Shown: positions 44,108 through 53,581, counted from the stretch's first letter. The stretch is DNA of 64,000 nucleotides from Lachnospiraceae bacterium (GCA_902363835.1 CABJBM010000001.1:248001-312000); one strand, 5' to 3'. Program-made: numbers and translations. The notes: generated from the letters alone by a model not told the origin.

Positions 44108-45292
44108 TCAGCAGATTCTTTTTCCCCTGTAAAATTCTTCAATGCGCAGAAGCTCATTGTATTTGGCGGTGCATTCCCCTCTGCAGGGTGCGCCGCCTTT
44201 CACATAATCGGCACGGACAGCCGCAGCCATGTCCGCAAGGAAAGATTCCTCCGTATCCCTGACATCGTTTGCAATGATCACCTTATGTCCGGCTTTTCTC
44301 GCCTTTTCCACCAGTTCCAGTGCCCCGGTAACAGTGCCTGCCTGCTCCATGCGGATGATGGTGGCATTGGACTCAGTAAAATCATCGGATACCATAAGGG
44401 TACGGTGCTCCAGCAGCTCCAGCATCTGTTTTCTTCCCTCCAGGTCCTCCTTCCACAGTCCGTTCATGAGGGCACAGATGGGAAATCCATCCGCCAGTCT
44501 CATATAATAGGCGATCATATCTTTTTGTTCCCTGTTTACGGAGATTCCGCCTTTTTTACTTTCCTTTAAAAAATTGTAGGTTCCATCCTCTTTTACATAC
44601 AGCCGGTCCGCATTCCCATTGATTGCCACCAGCACATCTGTCCCCGGCTTATATCCTGTAAGCTTAAAGGAATCCATTAAATAGTGGAGCGCTTCCTCTG
44701 AATTTTTCATATCCGGCACAAAACCGCCGCCCTCTCCCGTGGAGGTGCTATATCCGCTCATGGATAAAAGTCTTTTTAAGGTCTGGTAAATTTCAACTCC
44801 CATGCGAAGCCCTTCCGAATAAGAACTTGCTCCCTGAGGAACAATCATGATCTCATGAAAATCAAGACCCTTATCCCCGGTTCCTCCGCTTATCATGGTC
44901 ATCATGGGTACCGGCATCACAGGAGCCGATGTGCCTCCCAGATAGCGGTAAAGGGGAAGGCGAAGCCCTGCGCCTGCCGCTCTTGCAACGGCCATGGACA
45001 AAGCCAGAACTCCTGGATTCCCGTTTTTTTCCATCCCATTCTCCTTTGATGCCTGCTGGAGTCTCCGGTCAATTCCTCCCTGGTCCGATGCATCCTCAAA
45101 TAATATGATTTCTGAAAGCAGGTCATTGACGATCCCTGCCAGTTCTTCTGCCCTGCCTGTATTTCCCAGGGAAACTGTTGCCCTTCCATGTGCGCCGTTT
45201 TCCAGCACCACCTCAGCTTCAATTCCCGGATATCCCCAGGAATCCCGAACAGTTCTTCCTGTTGCTTCTATAATATCAAGTTGGTTTAACAT
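44108..45292 (-). CDS. Enolase paralogue, probably catalytically inactive
   Basis: A 394-residue protein with full enolase architecture, shorter than true enolase (about 430). Near the start VRDSWGYPGIEAEVVLENG matches the enolase N-domain, and GGAPCRGECTAKYNELLRIEE its C-terminus. Aligned by eye with known enolases (yeast numbering), catalytic Glu211 is Gly188 in TGEGGGFVP, metal ligands Asp246 and Glu295 are Asn225 and Met276, Lys345 is Arg314, and the active-site His loop HRSGE is NDVRD. Only the Glu168, Asp320 and Lys396 equivalents remain (Glu147, Asp303/304, Lys365). Phosphopyruvate hydratase activity is therefore unlikely. GGGAGGTAAAACA precedes the ATG. It is monocistronic; function unknown. 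Confidence 0.85.
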   Translation of the reverse strand: MLNQLDIIEATGRTVRDSWGYPGIEAEVVLENGAHGRATVSLGNTGRAEELAGIVNDLLSEIILFEDASDQGGIDRRLQQASKENGMEKNGNPGVLALSMAVARAAGAGLRLPLYRYLGGTSAPVMPVPMMTMISGGTGDKGLDFHEIMIVPQGASSYSEGLRMGVEIYQTLKRLLSMSGYSTSTGEGGGFVPDMKNSEEALHYLMDSFKLTGYKPGTDVLVAINGNADRLYVKEDGTYNFLKESKKGGISVNREQKDMIAYYMRLADGFPICALMNGLWKEDLEGRKQMLELLEHRTLMVSDDFTESNATIIRMEQAGTVTGALELVEKARKAGHKVIIANDVRDTEESFLADMAAAVRADYVKGGAPCRGECTAKYNELLRIEEFYRGKRIC

Positions 45293-45372
45293 TGTTTTAC
45301 CTCCCTGTCCTTTCCTTTATTCATATCGTAAGGATTGACGGAATTTACCACATCCATGCAGGTACAGAGAAA

Positions 45373-45413
45373 AAAGATGCCAGGATGAATTCGTCTTTCA
45401 TCCTGACATCTTT
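45373..45413 (-). terminator. Terminator after pheT
   Basis: Stem AAAGATG-CAGGATGAA / TTTCATCCTG-CATCTTT with one mismatch, then a T run on the minus strand. Confidence 0.75.
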
Positions 45414-45440
45414 CCCGTAAATTAACGTATAAAACAGCTT

Positions 45441-47861
45441 TTATGCCCGAAGCTCAATTCCCATTCTCTGTAATCCGTTAAGGATTTTTTTCATCACAGC
45501 AAGAACCTCCTGTTCCTCCAGGGTATGGTCTCCTGCCCGGAAGGTGATGGAGTAAGCAACGGACTTATATCCTGATAAAATCTGTGATCCTTCATAAATA
45601 TCGAAAAGCTCATAGCTTTCCAATATCTTTCCTCCCCGCTGTTCAATGATCTCTTCAATCTGTCCAACCAGGATTTCCTTTGGAACCACCATACTGATGT
45701 CTCTGGTAACAGCCGGATATTTTGCGATTCCAGTATATTTTCTGTCAAAGCTTGTAAATGGAATCATAGATGGCATATCAATTACAGCCACATAAGCCCG
45801 GTCCCCGATCTTATAATTGTCAGCTACTTCAGGATGGACTTCCCCCAGATATCCAATGGTCACCCCATCGTAAACAATATCTGCCTGTCTTCCCGGATGA
45901 AGAAACGTTTTTCCGCTCTTTGGATTATAATGAGGCTTTTTGTGCATTCCTGTTTTATCGAAAAATTCTTCAATAACGCCCTTCATATCAAAGAAATCGC
46001 CGTCTCCGTAAAAGCCCAGGGTAAACTGCATTCTCTCGTCCGGAAGGCCGGTCAATGGAAGAGACTTTGGAAGATAAATATTGGCCAGTTCATAAAGGCG
46101 GACATTTTTATTGCGGCGGTTATAGTTGGTGGATAATGAGTTTAACATTCCATGAAGAGGAGAGGTCCTCATAACGCTGAAATCCTCACCCAGTGGATTT
46201 AAAATATTCACCGTCATACGAAGCGGACTGTCCTTTGGAATGAGAAGGCGGTCAAATACCTTGGGACTTTCAAAGGAATAAGTCATTCCCTGGGAGAATC
46301 CGCAGAATTCCGCCACTTCTCTTGCCACCTCTTCCACTCTTAATTTATAGGACAGCTTTCCAGTGGTCGCCTCGCCTGTTGGCAGGGATACGGGGATCTT
46401 GTCATATCCAAAGAATCTGGCAACCTCCTCTGCCAGATCCGCCATACAATCTAAATCCTGGCGGAAGGTAGGAATCAGGATCTCATTTGCCATTTCATCA
46501 TATCCCAAATCCAGCTTTTCAAAGTATCCAAGCATTGTTTCCGACTGGATTTCAGTTCCCAGAAGGCGGTTCATCTTTTCCGGCTCAAAAGGAAGTCTTT
46601 TTCCCTCTCTCTTTGAGGGATAAATGTCAATCATGCCCCCTACCACTTCTCCTGCGCCCAGTTCTTCGATCAGCTGGCAGGCGCGGTTAATCGCCGCCTC
46701 TGCATTGTTGGGATCAAGACCCTTTTCAAATTTACCGGAAGCATCCGTCCTTAATCCCACTTTTTTAGAGGAAAGGCGGATATTGGTTCCATCAAAGCAG
46801 GCGCTTTCAAACACCATGGTCTTCACCTCGTCAGTGATCTTGGAGTTCTCTCCCCCCATGATGCCGGCAATTCCTACCGCTTTTTCTCCATCGTTGATCA
46901 TGAGAACGGTGCCATCCAGCTTTCTCTCCTGCCCGTCCAGAGTCTGGAAGGTGTCCCCTTCTTTGGCACATTTTACAATAATCTCGTGGTTTGCAAGGAG
47001 ATCATAATCAAAGGCGTGCATGGGCTGGCCATACTCTTCCATCACATAATTCGTAATGTCAACGATGTTGTTAATAGGACGGATTCCGCATGCTGCAAGG
47101 CGTCTCTGCATCCAGGATGGGGAAGGAGCCAGCTTAATGTTTTTCACCATTCTGGCACAATAGCGGGGGCAAAGGCGGCTGTCCTCTACGGATATCTTCA
47201 AATAGTCATTAATATTCTCGCTGTTGCCTGTAGCAGTCACCACCGGAGGTACAAAGGGTTTTTGAAAGGTTGCGGCCGCTTCCCTTGCAATTCCCATAAC
47301 ACTGTAGCAGTCCACACGGTTTGAAGTGATTTCGTATTCAAATACAGAATCATGAAGGCCCAGCACCTCAATGGCGTCATCACCTGTTTTTGTATCCTCA
47401 GGCAGAATGTAAATTCCGCTTTCCGGAGCATCCGGGTACATTTCATTGGTAAATCCAAGTTCCTCTATGGAGCACATCATGCCGCAGGATTCGATTCCTC
47501 TCAGTTTTCCTTTTTTGATCCTGATTCCTTCTTCCGGAAGGGGGCCGCCGTCATGGCCGCCTGCCACCTTTCCTCCATCCAGTACCACAGGAACCTTATC
47601 TCCTGTTTTCACATTGGAAGCGCCTGTGACGATCTGAACGGTTTCTGCTCCAACGTCAACCTGGCAGATGATTAACTTATCCGCATCCGGATGACGCTCA
47701 ATGGACAATATCTGTCCGACTACGATTTTTTCCAGGTTTTTATCCAGGCATTCATAGCCTTCCACCTTTGATCCGGTAAGCGTCATGGCATCTGTGTATT
47801 CCTGGGCCGTCACGTCTAAATCCGGAACATATGCTTTAATCCATGATAATGGTGTATTCAT
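45441..47861 (-). CDS. pheT: Phenylalanyl-tRNA synthetase beta subunit
   Basis: Beta chain of the alpha2-beta2 enzyme, which carries tRNA binding and editing. The 806 residues are of normal length. Visible parts are the N-terminal OB-fold tRNA-binding domain (VGQILSIERHPDADKLIICQV), the B3/B4 editing domain (LCPRYCARMVKNIKLAPSPSW, HAFDYDLL), B5 and a C-terminal ferredoxin-like anticodon-binding domain (FDRKYTGIAKYPAVTRDISMV). AAAGGAGATAGATCA precedes the ATG. It follows pheS by about 70 bp and is under the same T-box. Confidence 0.97.
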   Translation of the reverse strand: MNTPLSWIKAYVPDLDVTAQEYTDAMTLTGSKVEGYECLDKNLEKIVVGQILSIERHPDADKLIICQVDVGAETVQIVTGASNVKTGDKVPVVLDGGKVAGGHDGGPLPEEGIRIKKGKLRGIESCGMMCSIEELGFTNEMYPDAPESGIYILPEDTKTGDDAIEVLGLHDSVFEYEITSNRVDCYSVMGIAREAAATFQKPFVPPVVTATGNSENINDYLKISVEDSRLCPRYCARMVKNIKLAPSPSWMQRRLAACGIRPINNIVDITNYVMEEYGQPMHAFDYDLLANHEIIVKCAKEGDTFQTLDGQERKLDGTVLMINDGEKAVGIAGIMGGENSKITDEVKTMVFESACFDGTNIRLSSKKVGLRTDASGKFEKGLDPNNAEAAINRACQLIEELGAGEVVGGMIDIYPSKREGKRLPFEPEKMNRLLGTEIQSETMLGYFEKLDLGYDEMANEILIPTFRQDLDCMADLAEEVARFFGYDKIPVSLPTGEATTGKLSYKLRVEEVAREVAEFCGFSQGMTYSFESPKVFDRLLIPKDSPLRMTVNILNPLGEDFSVMRTSPLHGMLNSLSTNYNRRNKNVRLYELANIYLPKSLPLTGLPDERMQFTLGFYGDGDFFDMKGVIEEFFDKTGMHKKPHYNPKSGKTFLHPGRQADIVYDGVTIGYLGEVHPEVADNYKIGDRAYVAVIDMPSMIPFTSFDRKYTGIAKYPAVTRDISMVVPKEILVGQIEEIIEQRGGKILESYELFDIYEGSQILSGYKSVAYSITFRAGDHTLEEQEVLAVMKKILNGLQRMGIELRA

Positions 47862-47934
47862 TGATCTATCTCCTTTTCCTTGTTGCTGCCCATACTTTGG
47901 GACATTGTAATATGCCTTCTAAGGCGGTCTTTCC

Positions 47935-48954
47935 CTAGAACTGCTTTAAGAATCTGATGTCATTCTCATACAATAACCGCATGTCATCGATTTCATATTT
48001 TAACAGGGCAATACGCTCCAATCCGACGCCGAATGCAAAGCCGGAATATTCATTTGGATCGATTCCGCTCATTGTCAGCACATTGGGGTGAACCATACCG
48101 CAGCCCAGGATCTCAATCCAGCCGGAGCCTTTACAGAAACGGCAGCCTTTTCCGCCGCATTTAAAGCAGGTAACATCCATTTCTGCACTGGGCTCTGTAA
48201 ACGGAAAATGGTGGGGGCGGAATTTTACTTTTGTCTCCAGGCCAAAAAGCTCTCTTGCAAACTCTGCCAGGGTTCCCTTTAAATCTGCAAATGTGATATT
48301 TTTATCAATTACAAGGCCTTCGATCTGGTGGAAGGAAGGAGAATGGGTGGCATCCACCTCATCAGACCGGAATACCCGGCCCGGAGCCAGCATGCGGATA
48401 GGCAGTTTGCCTTTTTCCATGGTACGAACCTGAACCGGTGATGTCTGGCTTCTTAACACAATGTTGTCACTGATGTAAAAGGTATCCTGTTCATCTCTTG
48501 CGGGATGATTCTTGGGTATATTCAACTTTTCAAAGTTATAGGAATCGTATTCCACCTCCGGCCCTTCAATGACCTCATATCCCATGCCAATGAAAATCCT
48601 CTCAACCTCTTCCAAAGCAATGGTATTGGGGTGGGTATGACCTACCCTGTTCCGTCTGGCAGGAAGAGTTACGTCAATCACTTCTTTTTTCAGCTGCTCT
48701 TCCCTTGCCATTTTCTGGAGGCCTGTCATTGCTTCCTCTAATTTCCCCTCAATCAGGGCTCTGGCATCATTGACCATCTGGCCCACTTTAGGCCTGTCTT
48801 CCGGGGCAACATCCTTCATGCTTTTTAATACACTGGTCAGTTCCCCCTTTTTTCCAAGATAAGCAACCCTGATGTCATTGAGTTTTTCCAGCGCATCCGA
48901 AACTTCGATCTGCCTCAATGCTTCCTGTTTGATTTTTTCTAATTGATCTTTCAT
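47935..48954 (-). CDS. pheS: Phenylalanyl-tRNA synthetase alpha subunit
   Basis: Catalytic subunit charging tRNA(Phe). The 339 residues contain an N-terminal coiled coil that contacts tRNA, motif 2 around RMLAPGRVFRSDEVDATHSPSFHQIEGL and motif 3 GFAFGVGLERIALLKYEIDD. The ATG at 48954 follows GGAGAGCAGA; a longer frame running 48 codons upstream crosses the T-box terminator and is not a real start. The Zn-like CFKCGGKGCRFCKGSG segment is typical for this subunit in Firmicutes. Confidence 0.97.
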   Translation of the reverse strand: MKDQLEKIKQEALRQIEVSDALEKLNDIRVAYLGKKGELTSVLKSMKDVAPEDRPKVGQMVNDARALIEGKLEEAMTGLQKMAREEQLKKEVIDVTLPARRNRVGHTHPNTIALEEVERIFIGMGYEVIEGPEVEYDSYNFEKLNIPKNHPARDEQDTFYISDNIVLRSQTSPVQVRTMEKGKLPIRMLAPGRVFRSDEVDATHSPSFHQIEGLVIDKNITFADLKGTLAEFARELFGLETKVKFRPHHFPFTEPSAEMDVTCFKCGGKGCRFCKGSGWIEILGCGMVHPNVLTMSGIDPNEYSGFAFGVGLERIALLKYEIDDMRLLYENDIRFLKQF

Positions 48955-49015
48955 TCTGCTCTCCTTCTTTTCGTGATCAAATTTTGTTTTCACCTGCTTT
49001 AACGACAAAAGCACT

Positions 49016-49300
49016 AAAAAAAGCTCCGCCCCAAAAAGGGACGAAGCTATATTCGCGGTACCACCCTCATTCCTGTGCAAAACACAGGCACTCGGCATAC
49101 GTAACGTGTATTGACGTCATGACTTACCCGCCAGACCGGCAGCCAGGGCTGTTGCTGGTTTCAATCATGCTGCTTCAGTGGGAAATTCAATCTCTTATCT
49201 GAACTTAAAAGGGCTTACAGCCGATGGCCCCTTCTCTCTGGAAGGAAATAAGGATTTACTGACACCTTCATTGCATTTGGTATTTTAAATTGTAACGTTA
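49016..49300 (-). promoter_or_regulatory. T-box leader of pheST (tRNA-Phe sensing)
   Basis: The conserved T-box sequence GGGTGGTACCGCG is present on the minus strand (49054-49066). It is followed by the terminator hairpin AGCTTCGTCCC-TTTTT-GGGGCGGAGCT with a T run (49016-49048). Upstream lies stem I with an AGTAA motif and a specifier region reading GAATTTCCC, where TTT or TTC fits phenylalanine. Uncharged tRNA(Phe) should stabilise the antiterminator and allow pheST expression. The stretch between the terminator and the pheS ATG is a plain leader. Confidence 0.92.
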
Positions 49301-49306
49301 GGTACC

Positions 49307-49335
49307 ATTGTAATAATGGATGTTCAAAATGTCAA
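49307..49335 (-). promoter_or_regulatory. SigA promoter of the T-box and pheST
   Basis: Minus strand TTGACA (49330-49335), 17 bp, TACAAT (49307-49312). Confidence 0.75.
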
Positions 49336-49434
49336 GGATTATTTTACATGGATTATATCATATTTTCTTTCTTGTTCAATGGCTTCCCTTCCCGGAGGCC
49401 TGATGGGAAGCAGATCCTCTGCTTTTTTCCTTCC

Positions 49435-49674
49435 TCAAATGGCATCCTTATAAGTTTCTTCCAGGATGCGCTTAAATTCAAGAAGTATCTCATAGGTTTC
49501 CGCACGTTTTTCCAGGTGCTCAATAAAAATATCAATATACTCTTTATCTTCGGCTCTTTTGGTCTTTTCCATCTGAACCCTTTCTTTTTCCTTTTTGTAA
49601 AAATGAAACAACAAAATCAGAAGTGCACTCTCAACAAATAGCGCACCTATCAATAAAATATCTAAAAAACTCAT
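49435..49674 (-). CDS. Small membrane-anchored protein of unknown function
   Basis: A 79-residue protein with one N-terminal membrane helix (ILLIGALFVESALLILLFHF), followed by a charged, probably coiled-coil cytoplasmic tail (YKKEKERVQMEKTKRAEDKE). AAGGGGG lies five bases upstream of the ATG. It is upstream of the pheST promoter, which lies about 100 bp below its stop. I do not recognise it. The opposite strand is also open over part of this stretch but lacks a ribosome site. Confidence 0.6.
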   Translation of the reverse strand: MSFLDILLIGALFVESALLILLFHFYKKEKERVQMEKTKRAEDKEYIDIFIEHLEKRAETYEILLEFKRILEETYKDAI

Positions 49675-49989
49675 TTTTTCCCCCTTGTTCTTTTAAAACA
49701 TAACATACAACAATTACTTGTGCTGCTTTTTACGGAATCTTCATCTTAATATCTCATCCATATTCCCTCCCCTGATCTGTATACTGCAAAGGGATTCTTG
49801 CAGGCCTGAAAGAGGCTGTCTCCCTGACATTCATGGTAATTTCAGACATATTTTTACCGCCCTTTGTAAAGTCTTTTATATTGAATATCGAACTATATGA
49901 GGTATTTCATAATAAAGAAAAAAGAATAGCGCCAGAAAAGTATATTTTACATATGCTTCTGGCGCCGCTGATTACATCTTTCATTTGAA
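49675..49989. other. Non-coding gap of 315 bp
   Basis: No convincing gene. The only feature I see is the hairpin described next, which ends the ABC exporter transcript. Confidence 0.6.
49929..49965 (-). terminator. Terminator of the ABC exporter operon
   Basis: Stem GCGCCAGAA/TTCTGGCGC with a 19-nt loop, then TATTCTTTTTTC on the minus strand. Confidence 0.7.
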
Positions 49990-51735
49990 TCACACAGCAA
50001 ACTGGCTGTTATATAACTGTGCATAAAATCCGTTTTGGGAAATCAGGCTTTCATGAGTTCCCTGTTCAATGATGTGGCCATCCCGCATTACCAGGATCAC
50101 ATCTGCCTCTCTGATGGTAGAAAGCCTGTGGGCAACGATAAAACTGGTCCGTCCCTCCATCATTTTTCCAAAAGCCTTCTGTATTTTTATTTCGGTTCTG
50201 GTATCAATGGAGGAGGTCGCCTCGTCAAGAATCAGCATGGGAGGAAGGCACAGCATGACTCTGGCAATGCATAAAAGCTGTTTCTGTCCCTGGGATAAGT
50301 TCCCGCCGTCTTCTGATATAACGGTGTCATATCCCTCCGGCATTCGCCTGATAAAGCCATGGGCATGGGCTTCCTTTGCCGCCAGGATGATATCTTCCTC
50401 TGATGCATCCGGCCTTCCATATGCAATATTATCACGAATACTCCCGGATTTCAACCATGTTTCCTGAAGCACCATGCCATAATTGGTTCTCAGGCTCTGT
50501 CTTGTCATATGGCGCACATCTGCCCCATCCACCCGGATAGAGCCGGAACTCACATCATAAAAACGCATGAGAAGATTAATCACCGTACTTTTTCCGCAGC
50601 CGGTTGGGCCTACTATGGCAATCCGCTGGCCCGGCAGTACTTTTAGGTTCATATCCTCGATTAACGGGATCTTCGGATCATAGGAAAAGTACACATGCTC
50701 CAGGGATACTTCTCCCCTTGCATTGCTAAGCACTAATGCGTCAGGATCCTCCGGGATCTGAGGTTCCTCGTCAATCAGTTCAAACACCCGGGCTGCAGAG
50801 GCCAGGGCATTTTGAAGCTCTGTAATCACTCCTGATATTTCATTAAAGGGCTTTGTATACTGATTGGCATAACTTAAAAAGCTGGTAAGCTGACCTATGG
50901 ATAAAAGTCCCTTTACAGCTGCAAAGGCTCCGGCAATTCCAACGCTGGCATATACAAGGCTGTTTACAAAGCGGGTAGCCGGGTTGGTAATCGAAGAAAA
51001 GAATGTGGCCTTCAGGCTCCAGACACGCAGATTTTCATTGATCGTTTCAAACTGCTCCTGGGCATCGGCCTCATGGCTGAAAGCCTGCACCACTTTCTGA
51101 TTCCCCAGCATCTCTTCCACAAGAGAAGTCAGTTCACCTCTGGTCTGGGACTGCATCTTAAACATCCGGAAGGTATGCCTTGCAATAAAGCTGGCAACAA
51201 ACAGGGAAACAGGTGTCACCAGCACCACAACAATGGTTATGCCCGAGTTCATGGAAAACATGAAAAACAGCGTTCCCAGAATGGTCAGGACCCCTGTAAA
51301 AAGCTGGGTAAAACCCATTAACAGTCCGTCGGAAAACTGATCAATATCCGTGATGATCCTGTTTATCATATCTCCATGGGAATGAGAGTCAATATATTTT
51401 AAAGGAAGTATCTCCAGCTTATTAAATGCCTGAGTCCTGATATCCTTTACCACCCGGTAAGTGACCAGGTTGTTGATATGGCTCATAAGCCACTGGGCTG
51501 CCGCAGTTATGGCTATGATGGCTCCCATTTGTCTTAAAATCCTCCACATGCCGGAAAAATCAACGGCTCCTGCTCCCACAATGCAGTCAACAGCCTGACC
51601 AATGAGGATGGGAACGTACAAGGTCAGCAAAACCGTGACAAAAGCACAGGCCAGCGAGGCCGCAACTCCCCACCGGTACCTGCCGATACAGCCAAGGATC
51701 CGGCTGACGGTGGATCTGTATTTTTTCATATCCAT
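49990..51735 (-). CDS. ABC exporter half-transporter, catalytic-site subunit
   Basis: A 581-residue fused membrane-ATPase half-transporter (six membrane segments, then the nucleotide-binding domain). Walker A is VGPTGCGKSTVINLL, the signature is NLSQGQKQLL (a variant of LSGGQ), and Walker B MLILDEATSSID keeps the catalytic Glu. The ATG at 51735 is chosen because AGGAGGTACAATAAC precedes it; the much longer open frame runs inside the upstream gene. It starts 1 bp after the stop of its partner and forms a heterodimer with it. Substrates are probably drugs or lipids, not determined. Confidence 0.92.
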   Translation of the reverse strand: MDMKKYRSTVSRILGCIGRYRWGVAASLACAFVTVLLTLYVPILIGQAVDCIVGAGAVDFSGMWRILRQMGAIIAITAAAQWLMSHINNLVTYRVVKDIRTQAFNKLEILPLKYIDSHSHGDMINRIITDIDQFSDGLLMGFTQLFTGVLTILGTLFFMFSMNSGITIVVVLVTPVSLFVASFIARHTFRMFKMQSQTRGELTSLVEEMLGNQKVVQAFSHEADAQEQFETINENLRVWSLKATFFSSITNPATRFVNSLVYASVGIAGAFAAVKGLLSIGQLTSFLSYANQYTKPFNEISGVITELQNALASAARVFELIDEEPQIPEDPDALVLSNARGEVSLEHVYFSYDPKIPLIEDMNLKVLPGQRIAIVGPTGCGKSTVINLLMRFYDVSSGSIRVDGADVRHMTRQSLRTNYGMVLQETWLKSGSIRDNIAYGRPDASEEDIILAAKEAHAHGFIRRMPEGYDTVISEDGGNLSQGQKQLLCIARVMLCLPPMLILDEATSSIDTRTEIKIQKAFGKMMEGRTSFIVAHRLSTIREADVILVMRDGHIIEQGTHESLISQNGFYAQLYNSQFAV

Positions 51736-51736
51736 G

Positions 51737-53467
51737 TTATTGTACCTCCTCTTCTGAAAGCTGGGATAAGCAGATTTCCCGATAAACATCACAGGAAGCA
51801 AGCAGCTCCTTGTGAGTCCCCCAGCCAGCCAACTGCCCGTCATCCAGAACCAGGATCCGGTCCGCATTTTTAATGGTGGAAGCCCGCTGAGACACAAGGA
51901 ATACGGTCATATCTTTGGTATTTTCTTTAATGGCCTTCCTCAGTTTTGCATCGGTAGCAAAATCCAGGGCAGAAGCACTGTCATCCATGATGAGAATCTC
52001 AGGTTCTTTTACTAAAGCCCTTGCAATGGCAAGCCTTTGTTTCTGTCCCCCTGAAAGGTTTTTCCCTCCTGCCTGGATCAGAAGATCCAGCCCCTGGTCT
52101 TTCTCCTCTACAAAATCCTTTGCCTGGGCAATGGCAAGAGCCTGGTAAATCTCTTCATCCGTTGCAGTCTTTTTTCCCCACTTCATATTTTCCCGGAGGG
52201 TTCCCTTAAAAAGCACTGCCTTTTGAGGAACAATGCCAACCATCTCCCGAAGCTGGCCCAGGGGATATTGTTTTACATCAATTCCCCCCACCTTTAGGGA
52301 GCCTGATTTCACATCGTAAAACCGGGGAATTAAATTGACCAGGGTGGTTTTGCCGGAGCCTGTACCACCGATGATCCCAATGGTTTCTCCCTTCATGACC
52401 TTAATGGATATGTCGCTTAAGGCTTCTGCCTTTGCTCCTTCATAGGCAAAAGTCATGTGGTCAAATTCCACTTTAAGTGCGTCCGCTTCCTCTTCCACAG
52501 CCTTGTGAACGGTTTCCACAATTCCTGGTTCCTGTTCAAATACAGCGCTTATGCGGCCGCCGCAGGCCAGGGATTTTGAAATCGTAATGATTAAGTTTGC
52601 CAGTTTTATAAGCTCCACTAAAATCTGGGACATGTAATTTACCAAAGCAATCACTTCTCCCTGGGTGATGACACCTTTTTGGACCTGGCCAGCCCCGGTG
52701 TTTATAAGAACAATGATTCCCAAATTGATCATCACATAGGTAAGGGGATTCATCAACGCGGAAATTTTTCCTACAAATACCTGAAAGCGCACGAAAAGGC
52801 CGTTTTCTTCATCAAACCGGCGGATCTCGTCATCCTGGCGGGCAAAAGCACGGATGACACGGACCCCTTCCAGGTTTTCCCTGACAGCTAAAAGCACCTG
52901 GTCCAACTGCTTCTGCACCCTTTTATACAGCGGGATGCTAAGGAGCATAATGCCAAATACCACAAGAGAAAGAAGGGGGATTAGTACTGCAAAAATAACA
53001 GCCGCCCTGGCATTGATGGTAAATGCCATAATCATGGCACCGCACACCACAAAGGGCGAACGAAGGAACAAACGAAGAAATAAGTTCACTCCTGCCTGAA
53101 CCTGATTGGCATCACTGGTTATCCGGGTGATCAGGGTTGCTGTTCCAATGGAATCGATCTCCTGATAGGAAAGCCTGTTAATATGGGCAAATAAGTCATT
53201 CCGAAGAGCAGTGCCAAAACCGGCCGCTGCCTTTGCCGCAAAATACTGAGCCGTAATTGAGCAGACAAGACCTATAATGCCCAGCAGTACCAGCAATCCG
53301 CCCATCTTAAATATAAAAGGCATGTCAAGGGATTTGATTCCCACATCAATCACCTTTGCCATTACAAGAGGCACCAATAATTCAAAGCAGGCTTCCAGAA
53401 GCTTAAACAACGGCCCCATGACGCTTTCTATCTTATAGTCTTTCAGATATTTCAGGAGCTTTTTCAT
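51737..53467 (-). CDS. ABC exporter half-transporter, degenerate-site subunit
   Basis: A 576-residue half-transporter. Walker A IGIIGGTGSGKTTLVNLI and signature NLSGGQKQRLAIARAL are canonical, but Walker B reads ILIMDDSASALD: the catalytic Glu is replaced by Asp. The heterodimer therefore has one canonical site and one degenerate site, the arrangement of the BmrCD/TM287-288 family. Six membrane segments precede the ATPase. GCGGAGGAATTAGA precedes the ATG. A LysR gene is divergent, sharing the control region, and may regulate the exporter. Confidence 0.93.
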   Translation of the reverse strand: MKKLLKYLKDYKIESVMGPLFKLLEACFELLVPLVMAKVIDVGIKSLDMPFIFKMGGLLVLLGIIGLVCSITAQYFAAKAAAGFGTALRNDLFAHINRLSYQEIDSIGTATLITRITSDANQVQAGVNLFLRLFLRSPFVVCGAMIMAFTINARAAVIFAVLIPLLSLVVFGIMLLSIPLYKRVQKQLDQVLLAVRENLEGVRVIRAFARQDDEIRRFDEENGLFVRFQVFVGKISALMNPLTYVMINLGIIVLINTGAGQVQKGVITQGEVIALVNYMSQILVELIKLANLIITISKSLACGGRISAVFEQEPGIVETVHKAVEEEADALKVEFDHMTFAYEGAKAEALSDISIKVMKGETIGIIGGTGSGKTTLVNLIPRFYDVKSGSLKVGGIDVKQYPLGQLREMVGIVPQKAVLFKGTLRENMKWGKKTATDEEIYQALAIAQAKDFVEEKDQGLDLLIQAGGKNLSGGQKQRLAIARALVKEPEILIMDDSASALDFATDAKLRKAIKENTKDMTVFLVSQRASTIKNADRILVLDDGQLAGWGTHKELLASCDVYREICLSQLSEEEVQ

Positions 53468-53513
53468 TCTAATTCCTCCGCAGTCAAAAAAAATAAATAC
53501 ATTTTAGATATAG

Positions 53514-53556
53514 TATATTGTAACATTATAGCATTTTGGTATAATATTACAATATA
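53514..53556. promoter_or_regulatory. Symmetric divergent promoter region of LysR and ABC genes
   Basis: A perfect inverted repeat TATATTGTAA (53514-53523) / TTACAATATA (53547-53556) is centred at 53535. On each strand its arm supplies TTGTAA as -35, and after 16 bp comes TATAAT as -10 (53540-53545 plus strand; 53525-53530 minus strand). The two promoters thus face away from one another and overlap completely. A LysR protein binding the repeat would control both genes at once. Confidence 0.6.
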
Positions 53557-53581
53557 TAAATATGAAATAGAGGATATCCCA

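Noticed and set aside
48955..49098. N-terminal extension of pheS
   Set aside because: Would translate through the T-box terminator; GGAG and a family-conform start are at 48954.
49348..49641. 97-codon plus-strand frame opposite the small membrane protein
   Set aside because: Starts in the T-box promoter region, has no ribosome site and mirrors a frame with a better one.
50897..51100. Plus-strand frame inside the ABC exporter gene
   Set aside because: Shadow of the conserved ABC membrane domain; no ribosome site.
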